Shown: piece by piece, positions 14,369 through 14,466 of the stretch
Numbering within the stretch: the stretch's first letter is position 1
How the letters are laid out: the number at the start of each line of letters is the position of its first letter
Assembly (NCBI GenBank): GCA_039920165.1
Contig: JBDSEG010000192.1
Location: 1 to 14,466, forward strand
DNA length: 14,466 nucleotides
Source of the DNA: JBDSEG01 sp039920165
GTDB lineage: Bacteria; Pseudomonadota; Gammaproteobacteria; Burkholderiales; Burkholderiaceae_C
Direction: 5' to 3'
Notes under the pieces: generated by a model
Told to the model about the DNA's origin: nothing
Database searches by the model: none
The model's input: the letters and a program-made list of their open reading frames with translations, nothing else
Made by a program: the position numbers and the translations under genes

Positions 14369-14466
14369 GTGCTGTTCGTCCCCGCCCGGCACACGGCGCT
14401 CGATGCGCCGCCGTGGACCGAGGCGCGGGCGCGCGAGGGCATCGCGACGATCGTTGCCGATATCTG
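14369..14466 (+). CDS. Start of a downstream gene, possibly LanC-like (3' truncated)
   Basis: From GTG 14369 a frame stays open to the window end, 32 complete codons with strongly GC-biased third positions like the neighbouring genes. The encoded start is MLFVPARHTALDAPPW, followed by TEARAREGIATIVADI. This faintly resembles the N-terminus of LanC-like (lanthionine synthetase C-like) proteins of proteobacteria, but with this little sequence the assignment is weak. There is no clear Shine-Dalgarno; its closeness to the scoB stop (five bases) suggests translational coupling. If the frame is real it is the next gene of the sco operon. Confidence 0.45.
   Translation, partial: MLFVPARHTALDAPPWTEARAREGIATIVADI

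Overview
The window is GC-rich, densely packed bacterial chromosome with GC-biased third codon positions, Shine-Dalgarno-led starts, and no rRNA, tRNA, insertion sequence, CRISPR or phage gene that I can see. The protein families (AceA-type isocitrate lyase, UPF0502/YceH, betaproteobacterial-looking ScoA/ScoB, ETF-ubiquinone oxidoreductase, adjacent DUF2868/DUF3482 domains) suggest a betaproteobacterium, perhaps Rhodocyclales or Burkholderiales. That assignment is inferred from family resemblance, not from a search.

Layout. Positions 1-482 hold the 3' end of isocitrate lyase (+), followed by a rho-independent terminator with an unusual set of mutually exclusive hairpins. Next come a small CoA-binding protein (584-1057, +), an EthD-family protein (1077-1391, -), a 201-base divergent spacer with an inverted repeat, a small exported protein of unknown function (1593-1922, +) and a PLP-dependent O-acetylhomoserine sulfhydrylase (1947-3260, +). 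A compact three-gene acyl-CoA cassette follows on +: AMP-forming acyl-CoA synthetase (3306-4967), a crotonase-fold protein that overlaps it by four bases and lacks both usual catalytic glutamates (4964-5758), and an Asp-nucleophile alpha/beta hydrolase (5778-6761). The hydrolase runs tail-to-tail into a minus-strand pair: ETF-ubiquinone oxidoreductase (9207-10904) and, downstream of it, a single 831-residue protein joining a DUF2868-like membrane region to a DUF3482-like GTPase (6676-9171). Diverging from ETF-QO is a + strand operon: SDR oxidoreductase, YceH, hotdog thioesterase, and the two subunits of 3-oxoacid CoA-transferase. The start of a further gene is cut off by the window end.

How the genes fit together. 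Most encode acyl-CoA and two-carbon metabolism. Acids are activated by the ligase and processed by crotonase and SDR family enzymes. Electrons from acyl-CoA dehydrogenases pass through ETF to ETF-QO and the quinone pool. Acetoacetate is activated by ScoAB, acyl-CoA is hydrolysed by the thioesterase, and acetyl-CoA is assimilated through the glyoxylate shunt (isocitrate lyase). I do not see a clearly new defence or mobile system. The most unusual items are the DUF2868-DUF3482 fusion GTPase, the glutamate-less crotonase coupled to an acyl-CoA ligase, and the attenuator-like hairpins after isocitrate lyase. No stretch longer than about 200 bases lacks a gene.
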